A stretch of DNA of 64,000 nucleotides from PWXP01 sp034005525 (lineage in GTDB: Bacteria > Planctomycetota > Planctomycetia > Pirellulales > Thermoguttaceae): the NCBI GenBank assembly GCA_034005525.1, contig JAVEUP010000005.1, forward strand, positions 1 through 64,000, written 5' to 3'. This document shows, in pieces, positions 27,570 to 34,924 of this stretch. Under the pieces are notes generated by a model. That model was not told the DNA's origin and made no database searches. It saw nothing but the letters and a program-made list of their open reading frames with translations. Numbering within the stretch: position 1 is the stretch's first letter; each line of letters begins with the position of its first letter. The position numbers and the translations under genes were made by a program.

Positions 27570-27604
27570 AAGGACTTACGTCGAGAAGGCGTGAGTCCTT
27601 TATT
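27570..27604 (+). terminator. Intrinsic terminator of tRNA-Leu
   Basis: AAGGACTTACG and CGTGAGTCCTT pair with one T-G wobble around a nine-base loop and are followed by TATT. Position directly after the tRNA supports a termination role. Confidence 0.7.
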
Positions 27605-27919
27605 GTTGGCATTGCCCATCCGTGTAACATCGGTGTAACAAAACTGCCCTGAAATAGCGGCGAGATAGTGGTGCAACGTGGCTGCAATGGCCGCCAGAAG
27701 GGATGCTCGCCCGCTGATACGCTATCCGAGCAGGTACACCCCTTGTATGGGCGGTATCACACCCCACGATTCGTTGCACGGGCGTTACACCGGCCCGAGA
27801 TGGCTTAGGCGGATCCTCGTGGGATGCCCAGGATCGCGTCGGGATCGGCAGGCGGGGGGTACGACCAGACTCTATCGCCCAGGCGGGAGCAGTTGGAATT
27901 CGGTGTGGCGAGTGGAATC
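27605..27919. other. Non-coding spacer between tRNA-Leu and an integrase remnant
   Basis: These 315 bases hold no frame with a recognisable product on either strand. The DNA could be eroded mobile-element sequence, since an integrase tail begins immediately after it, but no end repeats or tRNA-derived att duplication are visible. Confidence 0.4.
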
Positions 27920-28111
27920 GACCTGAACGAAGGACATCTGAAGCGGATTCTGGCTTCCTACTTGGAGTACTATCACGGCAGCCGCCCCCACTTGTCGTTG
28001 CATCGCAACTCGCCGATCCCACGTCGCGTCGAGCCGCCTTCCGAAGGTGAAGTCGTTGCGATTCCGCAGGTTGGCGGGCTGCACCATCGGTACACGCGGC
28101 GTGCTGCGTGA
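27920..28111 (+). pseudogene. C-terminal remnant of an rve-type integrase/transposase
   Basis: The frame encodes about 63 residues typical of the tail of rve (DDE) integrases: DLNEGHLKRIL, YLEYYHGSRPHLSLHRNSP, then SEGEVVAIPQVGGLHHRYTRRAA to a stop. The catalytic domain is absent; upstream bases in this and other frames show no DDE motifs. It is therefore a fragment of an insertion sequence left in a decayed region next to tRNA-Leu. Confidence 0.75.
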
Positions 28112-28361
28112 TCGCATCGGCTACCGGTCTGCGTGTGATGGTAAAGCAGCCCTGTTTGCGCGAAAGCGAGGGCTTCTTCGTGGACGTTCTATCGGTGGTC
28201 GCCCAACGTGACGCGCGGCCGGGCGGCTGGTACAATTGCCGGATGGGGTTTTGGGGAACCACAAGTCGAATGGCGGCTTGCAGCCTCGGCGGCCGCGCGT
28301 ACAATCATAGACTCAGGATGAGGCGAGCGACGGCACCTTTCCGCCCGTAGGGAGTCGGGCC

Positions 28362-28908
28362 ATGATGCGAGCCTGGAAGATCACCGTGTACGTCGCGCTC
28401 AAGTCCGACGGCACGGTGTGGACCTGGGGCAAGTCAAGCAAGAGCGTGCAACTCGGCATCAGCGCCGAGAAGCCGGCAGCCGACTACCTCTCGAATCAGG
28501 TCCCGGGCCTGACCAAGATCATTGCCATCGCCGGCGGCTTTGGCCTGCGCGTCGCTCTCGACCAGAACGGCCGCATCTGGACCTGGGCGCGGGACAACGA
28601 ACACGGCAAACTCGGCGACCCCAACCCGCAAGACACCGGAGGAGTGCATCAAGCCGGCTCCCGTCGCCTTTGGGGCGATGAGTGACGGCTGGATCGCCAT
28701 CGCCGCCGGCGGGAACTTCGGTGCCGCGCTTCATCGGCAGGGGTTCGCCTTCACCTGGGGCCACGGGCTGGCGCGCGGCGACGGCGAGCAGGCTGATATC
28801 GCCACTCCGCTGCCCCGCGCCGTCATGACCCACACCTACCGGCCCCCGACGCGCTTGTGGCAACCCGCGACAGACTTTTTTCCAACGCCGCTGTGGTTCT
28901 TCCACTGA
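28362..28908 (+). pseudogene. Fragment of an RCC1-repeat protein with a frameshift
   Basis: Two overlapping frames together read as RCC1-type propeller repeats. The first gives VALKSDGTVWTWG, then IIAIAGGFGLRVALDQNGRIWTW and NEHGKLGDPN. After a shift near 28620-28650 the second gives KPAPVAFGAMSDGWIAIAAGG, then FGAALHRQGFAFTWG. No signal peptide or earlier repeats precede it, and the repeats stop abruptly at the 3' end, so this is an internal remnant of a longer gene rather than a working protein. A sequencing error could explain the shift but not the missing ends. Confidence 0.7.
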
Positions 28909-29506
28909 CGGCGCGAACCCGCGCAGCCAGAAGGAATCGGCAAGAGAACGTCTCTGGCCGCCTCTTGCTGAAACGAACACCGGTCGAGGGCCAGCCGTTT
29001 GCCGCGCCAATTGTTGGTTCTCCGCCTGGCGGCACGCGGCATAAGCGTTACGGACGTGGCGGTGGAACGCATTGGGATCGCCCGTCCATTGGGCGGCGGC
29101 GAGTTCTACGCGGACGTCGCACGACGCGCCGAGGCTGCCGCCGTCCGGCTGACACCTTGCATCGCTTCTCTCCCTACGCCACAGATACCAATAGAAAAGC
29201 CCCACCGCAGCCTGTTGGCGCGCCGCAGCGGGGCTGATCGAACCGGGTGCTCGATCACTACTACATGCTACGAAACCGGCCGTTATGTTAAGCAGCGGCA
29301 GGGGATGCTCGTGCCGGGATTGCTGCCGAATCGCGCAACACCGGAAAAATCATTGAGATAATTCTTACCCACGGACTTTCTAATGGCCTTTTGGGCGGGT
29401 TTGTCGAATACCCGCGTTGGACGCTGCAGGGTGCCAGCGTCTGCTACCACCCCGATCGGCCACAGTCTTCGATAATAAGCACAACGAGTCCATTTGGTCG
29501 TATCCG
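28909..29506. other. Gene-poor stretch of the decayed region
   Basis: Nearly 600 bases hold no convincing gene. Frames exist on both strands, but none resembles a known protein or follows the codon pattern of the window. The only structured element is a terminator-like hairpin at 29191-29235. Confidence 0.45.
29191..29235 (-). terminator. Intrinsic terminator-like hairpin with no obvious gene upstream
   Basis: On the minus strand AGCCCCGCTGCGG pairs with CTGCGGTGGGGCT (G-U pairs allowed) and is followed by TTTCTAT. The hairpin is strong in this orientation only. No supported minus-strand gene lies before it, so it may terminate an unrecognised RNA or be a leftover of a deleted gene. Confidence 0.5.
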
Positions 29507-29534
29507 TTGTCGCCTCGTTTGCAATGGCTATAAT
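29507..29534 (+). promoter_or_regulatory. Promoter for the YbjQ-family gene
   Basis: TTGTCG (29507-29512) and a perfect TATAAT (29529-29534) are 16 bases apart. The gene starts at 29645, leaving an untranslated leader of about 105 bases with no structure I recognise. Confidence 0.5.
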
Positions 29535-29644
29535 GGGAACCATACTGGTAATGGTCGGGTCCACGAAGACCACCGAAGCTGGAACACCAGCGCGGCGGCA
29601 AGCCTTTTTGCCGGCGCTTACCTCACGGGGCCAGGAGGGGTGAA

Positions 29645-29992
29645 ATGGTTCAGAAGAAAGGGTTTGACAAGTTCCTGATGGTGACGGCGCCGCTTCTCGA
29701 CGGCGTGGAGATACGCGAGTACCTCGGCCCGGTCGTGGCCAGAAACGTGCGCGCCGTCAATATCATACGCGACTTCTTCACCAGTTTCCGTGATATCTTT
29801 GGCGGACGATCAGCCTCCTACCAGGAGGTCATTGACGATATGTACCGGGAGGTGCTCAGTGAGTTGCGTCAACGGGCCGAGACGATGGGCGCCACCGCCG
29901 TGATTGCACTTCGGCTGGACTTCGAGAGCATCGGCAACAAAGGCAAATCGCTGCTGATGGCCACCGCACAGGGTACGGCCGTACGAGTGTGA
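29645..29992 (+). CDS. YbjQ/UPF0145 family protein
   Basis: The product is 115 residues and matches the UPF0145 (YbjQ) family: a DGVEIREYLGPVVARNV strand pair, an FTSFRDIFGGRSASYQ loop, and the amphipathic helix MYREVLSELRQRAETMGATAVIALRLDFE. Family members form pentameric rings and are described as putative heavy-metal-binding proteins, without a proven function. The start follows a GGAGGGG ribosome binding site. The next gene begins at or just after its stop codon, so the two are translationally coupled. Confidence 0.92.
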   Translation: MVQKKGFDKFLMVTAPLLDGVEIREYLGPVVARNVRAVNIIRDFFTSFRDIFGGRSASYQEVIDDMYREVLSELRQRAETMGATAVIALRLDFESIGNKGKSLLMATAQGTAVRV

Positions 29993-29994
29993 CT

Positions 29995-30300
29995 ATGGGC
30001 CTCGTGATCGTTCTCCTGCTGGCTGCACTTCTTCTGGTGGTGGGTGGACTATGGCTTGGCGCAGCCGTGTACGTTTTCAGCAACGCGCAGAAGCGCCGAC
30101 TTCCCAACGCCTGGCTGTGGGGGTTGGGCACACTGGTCTCGGGGCCTGTTGGGTTGATCGCGTATCTTGTCGATCGCCCGCCCTCACGGCGAACGCCGTG
30201 CAGCTTCTGCGGCGAGATGATCCTGGAAACCGATGTGCGGTGCCCTTACTGCAGCCGCGAGTGTCACGGTGGATTTCCGCACGGGGCCTGTCCACGATGA
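29995..30300 (+). CDS. Small membrane protein with a zinc-ribbon tail
   Basis: The product is about 101 residues. It has two TM helices, LVIVLLLAALLLVVGGLWLG and WLWGLGTLVSGPVGLIAYLV, with a short basic loop between them, followed by a zinc ribbon with C-SFC and C-PYC pairs at residues 65-85 and a further Cys near the end. A GTG at 29989 overlapping the upstream stop is an alternative start. The layout, a membrane anchor plus a cytoplasmic ribbon, is seen in many small planctomycete proteins of unknown function. Coupling to the YbjQ gene suggests a shared role, possibly in metal handling at the membrane, but that is inference. Confidence 0.75.
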   Translation: MGLVIVLLLAALLLVVGGLWLGAAVYVFSNAQKRRLPNAWLWGLGTLVSGPVGLIAYLVDRPPSRRTPCSFCGEMILETDVRCPYCSRECHGGFPHGACPR

Positions 30301-30361
30301 AGGACGATCGCTGCCGTATGAACCGGCCCCGAAGCCCCAAACAGGACTTCCAACTCCTGCT

Positions 30362-31132
30362 ATGAAGATTGCCACCTGGAACGTCAATTCCGTCCGTGCC
30401 CGGCTAGAACGGCTGCTGGCTTGGCTCCAGAGGACCGAGTCGGACATCCTGTGCCTCCAGGAGTTGAAGGTGCGCGAGGAGGCGTTTCCCTATGAGGCGA
30501 TTCGGGTGGCCGGCTACCGTGCGGCTGTATTCGGCCAGCCGACCTACAACGGCGTAGCCGTTCTGAGCCGGATTGAGCCCGAGAACGTCGTACAGAGCAT
30601 GGACGATGGCGTGGACGATCCCCAGGCCCGCTTTCTGGCGGCCCAGGTCGGCGATGTGTGGGTGCTCAGCGCGTACGTGCCCAACGGCCAGGTCGTCGGT
30701 TCGGAGCAATATGCCTACAAGCTCGACTGGCTGCGGCGGCTGCGGGCGTTCCTCGAGCGGCACTTCACGCCCGAAACCCCGTTGGTGCTCTGCGGCGATT
30801 TCAATGTCGCCCGCGACGAGCGCGATGTTGCCAACCCGGCGAAGTGGGAGCCCTCGGTGCTGTATCATCCGACCAGCCGGGCGACCCTGGAGGAACTGCT
30901 GGACTGGGGCTTGGTGGACGTCCTGCGCGAGCAGCACCGGGAGGGCGGGCTGTATTCCTGGTGGGACTACCGAAACCTCGCCTTTCCGAAGAATGACGGG
31001 CTGCGGCTCGACTACATCTTCGCCACCCGGTCGCTGGCCTGCCGCTGCACGGCGGCCGAGATCGACCGTCAGGAGCGCAAGGGCGAAAAGCCGTCCGATC
31101 ATGCGCCGGTGGTTGTGGAGTTTGACGAGTGA
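30362..31132 (+). CDS. xth: Exodeoxyribonuclease III (AP endonuclease)
   Basis: The 256-residue enzyme cleaves DNA at abasic sites and removes 3' blocks in base-excision repair. The family landmarks are present in order: MKIATWNVNSVRAR, DILCLQELKV (metal-binding Glu), GVAVLSR, YVPNGQ, LCGDFNVARDERDV (Asp/Asn pair), RLDYIFAT and SDHAPVVVEF (Asp-His). Length matches bacterial ExoIII (268). ATG 30362 is chosen because the family start begins exactly there. The preceding in-frame extension runs back into the zinc-ribbon gene. Confidence 0.96.
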   Translation: MKIATWNVNSVRARLERLLAWLQRTESDILCLQELKVREEAFPYEAIRVAGYRAAVFGQPTYNGVAVLSRIEPENVVQSMDDGVDDPQARFLAAQVGDVWVLSAYVPNGQVVGSEQYAYKLDWLRRLRAFLERHFTPETPLVLCGDFNVARDERDVANPAKWEPSVLYHPTSRATLEELLDWGLVDVLREQHREGGLYSWWDYRNLAFPKNDGLRLDYIFATRSLACRCTAAEIDRQERKGEKPSDHAPVVVEFDE

Positions 31133-31224
31133 TCAATCCGCACCCGTTTGCCGTCCAGCCAGCAGTTCGTCCGGTACCGCGGACAACCGCCGAAGGTGAC
31201 GAACATCTCGATTCGCGGTATGAG

Positions 31225-31260
31225 CCGTGCCAGTGCCGATTTTCAAGCGCCGCGCGACAA
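31225..31260. repeat. Short repeat, copy 1
   Basis: The segment CCGTGCCAGTGCCGATTTTC and the following AAGCGCCGCGCGACA match the segment at 33542-33576 in about 29 of 35 positions. Both copies sit in gene-poor DNA just upstream of secreted-protein genes or decayed genes. Confidence 0.4.
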
Positions 31261-31376
31261 ATCATCCGTGATCAGAACCACTCGTCCTCTTCATCCTCTT
31301 CCGTCGCATCGCCTTGCCTGGCCCGGTATTCCAGCACGGCCGCGTCCGACTCCGCCCGATCGCGGTCGGAAATCAG

Positions 31377-31720
31377 GTGCTAGTCTTCCTGGGTGATCAG
31401 CAAGCCAGTCTGTTCGAAGGCGATTTGCTCGCGTACAGCCTATGGCGCGAACTGGCGTATCGTTTGGCCGGTGTCGAGGGGTATCGGCGCGTCCAGGAGG
31501 CCGACCGAAAGCACGTTGCTGCCGGTGCTGACACCCTGCGCGAGTTGTTTAAGGGCGAGCCCACGTTGATCATGCTCGATGAAGTGTCGGTGTAACTGCG
31601 GAAGGTCGAGACAGTTTGGCCCGGCGCCGGCGACCAGTTCACCATGTTCCTGCAAATGTGATCAAGGCGGTCGAATCGTCACCTCAATCCGAGATGCTGT
31701 CCCTCGAGATTACCGAGACG
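31377..31720 (+). pseudogene. Broken fragment of a DUF499-type ATPase
   Basis: The frame reads LVFLGDQQASLFEGDLLAYS then LWRELAYRLAGVEGYRRVQ, KHVAAGADTLRELFKG and EPTLIMLDEVSV, which resembles the ATPase core of DUF499 proteins, including the Walker-B-like LIMLDE. A TAA at 31593-31595 sits where the family has Tyr in SVYLRKV; reading on gives LRKVE and GDQFTMFLQM. After a shift near 31658 another frame gives VIKAVESSP, also family-like. A nonsense change, a frameshift and missing ends make this a dead fragment. DUF499 ATPases occur with DUF1156 methylases in defence islands. Confidence 0.7.
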
Positions 31721-32028
31721 ATCCTCCACTGCTGCCGACACCTGTTCTTCCCGTCGAGTGTGCCGATGTCGGGTGCGGACGTCGAACTTGCCCATTGCGA
31801 GATCGAGGTTCGGCACGCTCGCCGGCTCCCTGCACGGCCGGTCCTGGATTCCGACACGCTGGTACGATAACATCGAGAACGGGCCGGGCGGCCGGGACCA
31901 AATCGTCCAGGTGGCCCGGCGTTTGGCCAGCCTTTCGTGCGGCAGCGACTGACGTCAGCCCCAGACTCGTACAAGTCCCAGTTCGGGGGCAGGCATATTG
32001 AAATTGACTAATGACCAAGGAGCAGACC
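31721..32028. other. Non-coding tail of the decayed DUF499 region
   Basis: No frame here continues the DUF499 similarity or resembles another protein. The last bases carry the AAGGAG ribosome binding site of the next gene. Confidence 0.4.
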
Positions 32029-33024
32029 ATGTCCAGCCGTTGCTTCGCGTATCCTATGTTGGCAGCCGCCGTCTTGCTGGCCCCCGAGAGTGTACGGGCT
32101 GGCGGCGACGATCTCCCGGCTCTCGCCACGGCGCCGTTTGACGCAGAGAAGGCTCGTCGCCACCAAGACGTGTGGTCGGAATGCCTGGAGAAGCCTGTCG
32201 AGGTTGCCAACAGCATTGGGATGGAGTTCGTGCTGATTCCGGCCGGCGAGTTCATGATGGGCGCGTCGGATTCCGAGCGGCAATTGGCCAAAGCACAAGT
32301 GGACGCTCTTGGATGGCGCGAAGAAGTGGCAACGGCATCGAAAGAGTCGATTGATAATGAGGGGCCCCGGCACCGTGTTCGGATAACCCAGCCGTTCTAT
32401 CTGTGCGCGTACCCGGTGCCCCAGGAAGCGTACGAGGAGGTGATGGAGGCCAACCCGAGTTGGTTTTCGCGAGACGGCCGTGGGAGCGATCAGGTATTGG
32501 ACCAGGATACCAGCCGGTTTCCGGTAGAGCGGGTACGTTGGAAGGATGCGATGGAGTTCTGCCGACGCCTTTCTGCGATCGAGGCCGAGCGGTCGGCGGG
32601 GCGAGATTACCGTCTGCCGACGGAGGCCGAGTGGGAATACGCTTGCCGAGCGGGCACAACCAGCCGGTACAGCTTCGGCGACGATCCGGCCGAGTTGGAC
32701 CGATACGGATGGCACATCGGCAATTCAGACAAACGGACCCACAGGGTGGGCCTCAAGAAGCCGAACGCCTGGGGCCTCTATGATATGCATGGAAACGTCT
32801 GGGAGTTGTGCGCCGACTGGTATCAGAGCGACTACTACGCGAATTCACCGACGGACGACCCTCAAGGCCCGGCATCCGGCACATTGCGCGTGGCCCGTGG
32901 CGGAAGTTGGCTCCTTCCGGCCTTGGGTAGCCGGACAGCCATCCGCCTCCGGGACAAACCGGGACAAGTAGGCCTCGATCTGGGGTTCCGTGTCGTCCTG
33001 GTTGTGCCAGAGTCAGGCAAGTAG
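32029..33024 (+). CDS. Secreted SUMF1/formylglycine-generating-enzyme-like protein
   Basis: The product is 331 residues, starting at ATG 32029 six bases after AAGGAG; an ATG 18 bases upstream is less likely. A signal peptide (FAYPMLAAAVLLAPESVRAGG) precedes a SUMF1/EgtB-type C-lectin fold: IGMEFVLIPAGEFMMGA, NEGPRHRVRITQPFYL, RVRWKDAMEFCRRLSA, RLPTEAEWEYACRAGTTSRY, GLYDMHGNVWELCADWY and RVARGGSWLLPA, ending in LGFRVVL. The active-site cysteine pair of true formylglycine-generating enzymes is not evident near the C terminus, and no sulfatase is adjacent. A structural or regulatory role is as likely as sulfatase activation. Expanded families of this type are typical of planctomycetes. Confidence 0.88.
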   Translation: MSSRCFAYPMLAAAVLLAPESVRAGGDDLPALATAPFDAEKARRHQDVWSECLEKPVEVANSIGMEFVLIPAGEFMMGASDSERQLAKAQVDALGWREEVATASKESIDNEGPRHRVRITQPFYLCAYPVPQEAYEEVMEANPSWFSRDGRGSDQVLDQDTSRFPVERVRWKDAMEFCRRLSAIEAERSAGRDYRLPTEAEWEYACRAGTTSRYSFGDDPAELDRYGWHIGNSDKRTHRVGLKKPNAWGLYDMHGNVWELCADWYQSDYYANSPTDDPQGPASGTLRVARGGSWLLPALGSRTAIRLRDKPGQVGLDLGFRVVLVVPESGK

Positions 33025-33541
33025 AGCCGCTGCCCAGCTGATACGGGTGGCCGCCGGGGCCACGATGCTGAACGAGACCGCATCGGCAGTCCAAAACTCA
33101 GACAAGCCCCAATTCGGAGCAGCCGGAGTCCAGCCATGCGATTCCACGAATACCGGACCTTCTGGTCGGAGATGCAGGGCCGGCTCCTGCCGCAGGTGAC
33201 CGAAGAAATGTCGGGCCGGGCGATTCCGAAGGTCGTACCGCGACGTGGGAGCGTCGTGCATCGCGATAAGCATAGAGAAGGTTCCGAGTGGGTTCGGGGG
33301 CGGGCAGTGATGACGATCGGTCGGGTCGCCACGCCAAGAACCCGTAGGAGGCCCCAAGAGGCCCGTGATTGCGTCCTGGCGATGAATTTGGCTCCCGGGG
33401 CTCAGACAGGCTCGCGACAATCCACACAATGCGACTCTCGGATCGGTGCCCGTGGCGAGCATAACCCAGCACTCAACTTCAACCATCGCTATAATGGCGC
33501 ATAGAACTTCCCCACAGCCGACCCCTGTCGACCCTGAAGTG
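33025..33541. other. Gene-poor spacer
   Basis: A frame starting at 33136 encodes 122 residues (MRFHEYRTFWSEMQGRLLPQ at its start), but the sequence soon loses protein-like character and matches nothing I know. It may be a remnant of a decayed gene. A TATAAT at 33490-33495 without a good -35 precedes the next gene by about 120 bases. Confidence 0.35.
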
Positions 33542-33579
33542 CCGCGCCGGTGTCGATTCTCGAGCGCCGCACGACACAA
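33542..33579. repeat. Short repeat, copy 2
   Basis: CCGCGCCGGTGTCGATTCTC and the following GAGCGCCGCACGACA match the copy at 31225-31260. This copy lies 37 bases before the start of the endonuclease/exonuclease/phosphatase gene. Confidence 0.4.
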
Positions 33580-33615
33580 GCCGCCGTACTCCATATTTGC
33601 CCCAGGAGCCATGTC

Positions 33616-34464
33616 ATGTCGAGGAATCGATCCGCCAGTTCCCACCAGTCCCGTCCGCCGTTGGCGGTGTGGTCACTGCTTCTTCTCCCGGCATTGCTGC
33701 TCGGTTACAGTTACGGTTGGGCGGCCGAGGAGCCCGAGCCTGCAGTCCAGTTGCGGCTGACCAGCTACAACATCCGACACGGACGGGGGATGGACGGCCG
33801 CATCGACCTGGATCGCATTGCCCGGGTGATTTCGGATACCAAGCCCGACCTGGTCGCCCTGCAGGAAGTGGACGTTCAGACCCGGCGTTCCGATGGCGTC
33901 GACCAGGCGGCTGCGATCGGCGAGTTGACGGGCCTCCATCACGCGTTCGGCAAGGCGATCGATTTTGCTGGTGGGCAGTACGGCAATGCGGTACTCAGCC
34001 GGTTTGAGCCGGCCAAGGTCGAGAACCTGCCCCTGCCCGGCACACCCGGGGAGGAGGCTCGGGCGGCCCTCTTCATCACCGTACAGGTCGAAAGGCTCGA
34101 CGAGCCGCTCACGTTCATCAGCATGCATCTGCACCATCGGCTCCAGGAGGATCGCATGGCGCAAATTGAGGCGATTATCGCCAAAGCCAAAGCGCTGGGG
34201 CACCCGGCGGTACTCGTGGGCGACTTGAACGCGCAACCCGGCTCGAAGGAATACGAACTGGTCACGTCGTACTTCACCGACCTGGTGCCCGACGACCGGC
34301 AAGGCACGTATTCCTCGACCGACCCACAGCGCCGTATCGACTACCTGCTATTCCACCCGGGCAAGCGTTTCCAACTCGTCGAGTATCGGGTAATTCCCGA
34401 GGAAGTTGCCTCCGACCATCGCCCCCTGCGGATGACGGTGCGGTTTTCCGGCCTCCCGCATTAA
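33616..34464 (+). CDS. Secreted endonuclease/exonuclease/phosphatase family protein
   Basis: The 282-residue product starts at ATG 33616, seven bases after AGGAG. A signal peptide (AVWSLLLLPALLLGYSYGWA) precedes a metallo-hydrolase of the EEP superfamily: LRLTSYNIRHG, LVALQEVDVQTRRS, FGKAIDFAGGQYGNAVLSR, FISMHLHHR, VLVGDLNAQPGS, RRIDYLLF and SDHRPLRMTV. The Glu, Asp, Asn and His metal and catalytic positions are all present. Exported members usually act on phosphodiesters or inositol phosphates; the short loop structure resembles the group annotated as metal-dependent hydrolases rather than DNases. The truncated kptA follows 28 bases later. Confidence 0.9.
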   Translation: MSRNRSASSHQSRPPLAVWSLLLLPALLLGYSYGWAAEEPEPAVQLRLTSYNIRHGRGMDGRIDLDRIARVISDTKPDLVALQEVDVQTRRSDGVDQAAAIGELTGLHHAFGKAIDFAGGQYGNAVLSRFEPAKVENLPLPGTPGEEARAALFITVQVERLDEPLTFISMHLHHRLQEDRMAQIEAIIAKAKALGHPAVLVGDLNAQPGSKEYELVTSYFTDLVPDDRQGTYSSTDPQRRIDYLLFHPGKRFQLVEYRVIPEEVASDHRPLRMTVRFSGLPH

Positions 34465-34492
34465 ACGGCGCCGCCCGCGAAGTTGATCTGCC

Positions 34493-34861
34493 ATGAACCA
34501 GAAACAAGTCGCCACCAGCAAGTTCCTGAGCCTGGTGCTCCGACATCATCCCGAAGCCATTGGGGTGACGCTGGACGCCGAAGGCTGGATTGACGTCGAC
34601 CGGTTGCTGGCGGCCTGCTCCAGACACGGCAAGGCGATTTCCCGGGGGCAACTGGAAGAGATTGTCTGGACGAACGATAAACGGCGGTGTGCTTTCTTGG
34701 CCGACGGTCTGCGGATTCGGGCCGACCAAGGCCACTCAATTGAGGTCGACCTCGGGCTTGTGCCGGTTGGACCGCCGCAGTTGCCGTTCCATGGAGCGGA
34801 TGCGAACTGCTGCACTGACGCTTGGCTGTGGCAATCACCGACCAACCTGGGTCCGCGGTGA
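34493..34861 (+). pseudogene. kptA: RNA 2'-phosphotransferase (KptA/Tpt1), C-terminally truncated
   Basis: The 122-residue frame begins as a good KptA: SKFLSLVLRHHPEAIGVTLD, GWIDVDRLLAA, ISRGQLEEIV and the NDKRRCAFL-type core, then IRADQGHSIEVDLGL and PPQLPFHGA. Intact proteins are about 180 residues and transfer a 2'-phosphate to NAD through a second half that carries H-x-S and R-x-G-type NAD contacts. Here homology ends just after the FHG that opens that half, and the remaining 20 residues are unrelated. No other frame continues the family sequence before the next gene, so this is probably a dead gene unless a distant partner exists. Confidence 0.75.
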
Positions 34862-34924
34862 CCACGTAGAAGAGGCACAAGTACCGCAGACTGCAGAAGG
34901 ACCTACCAAAAGGAGAAAAAGAAC

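Noticed and set aside
28519..29205. Minus-strand frame of 228 codons in the decayed region
   Set aside because: It is antisense to the RCC1-type remnant for about half of its length and is Arg/Gly-rich with no family resemblance.
32029..33024. Bona fide formylglycine-generating enzyme for sulfatases
   Set aside because: The fold matches SUMF1, but the C-terminal active-site cysteines are not evident and no sulfatase gene is nearby, so only the family name is given.
33136..33504. Plus-strand frame of 122 codons as a possible gene
   Set aside because: Only the first 30 residues look protein-like; codon use then decays and no family is recognisable. A decayed gene is possible but cannot be supported.
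33013..33645. Minus-strand frame of 210 codons before the phosphatase-family gene
   Set aside because: No domain, crosses the short repeat and the ribosome binding site of the plus-strand gene; it shares a short peptide with the other repeat copy only because the DNA repeat is translated in the same frame.
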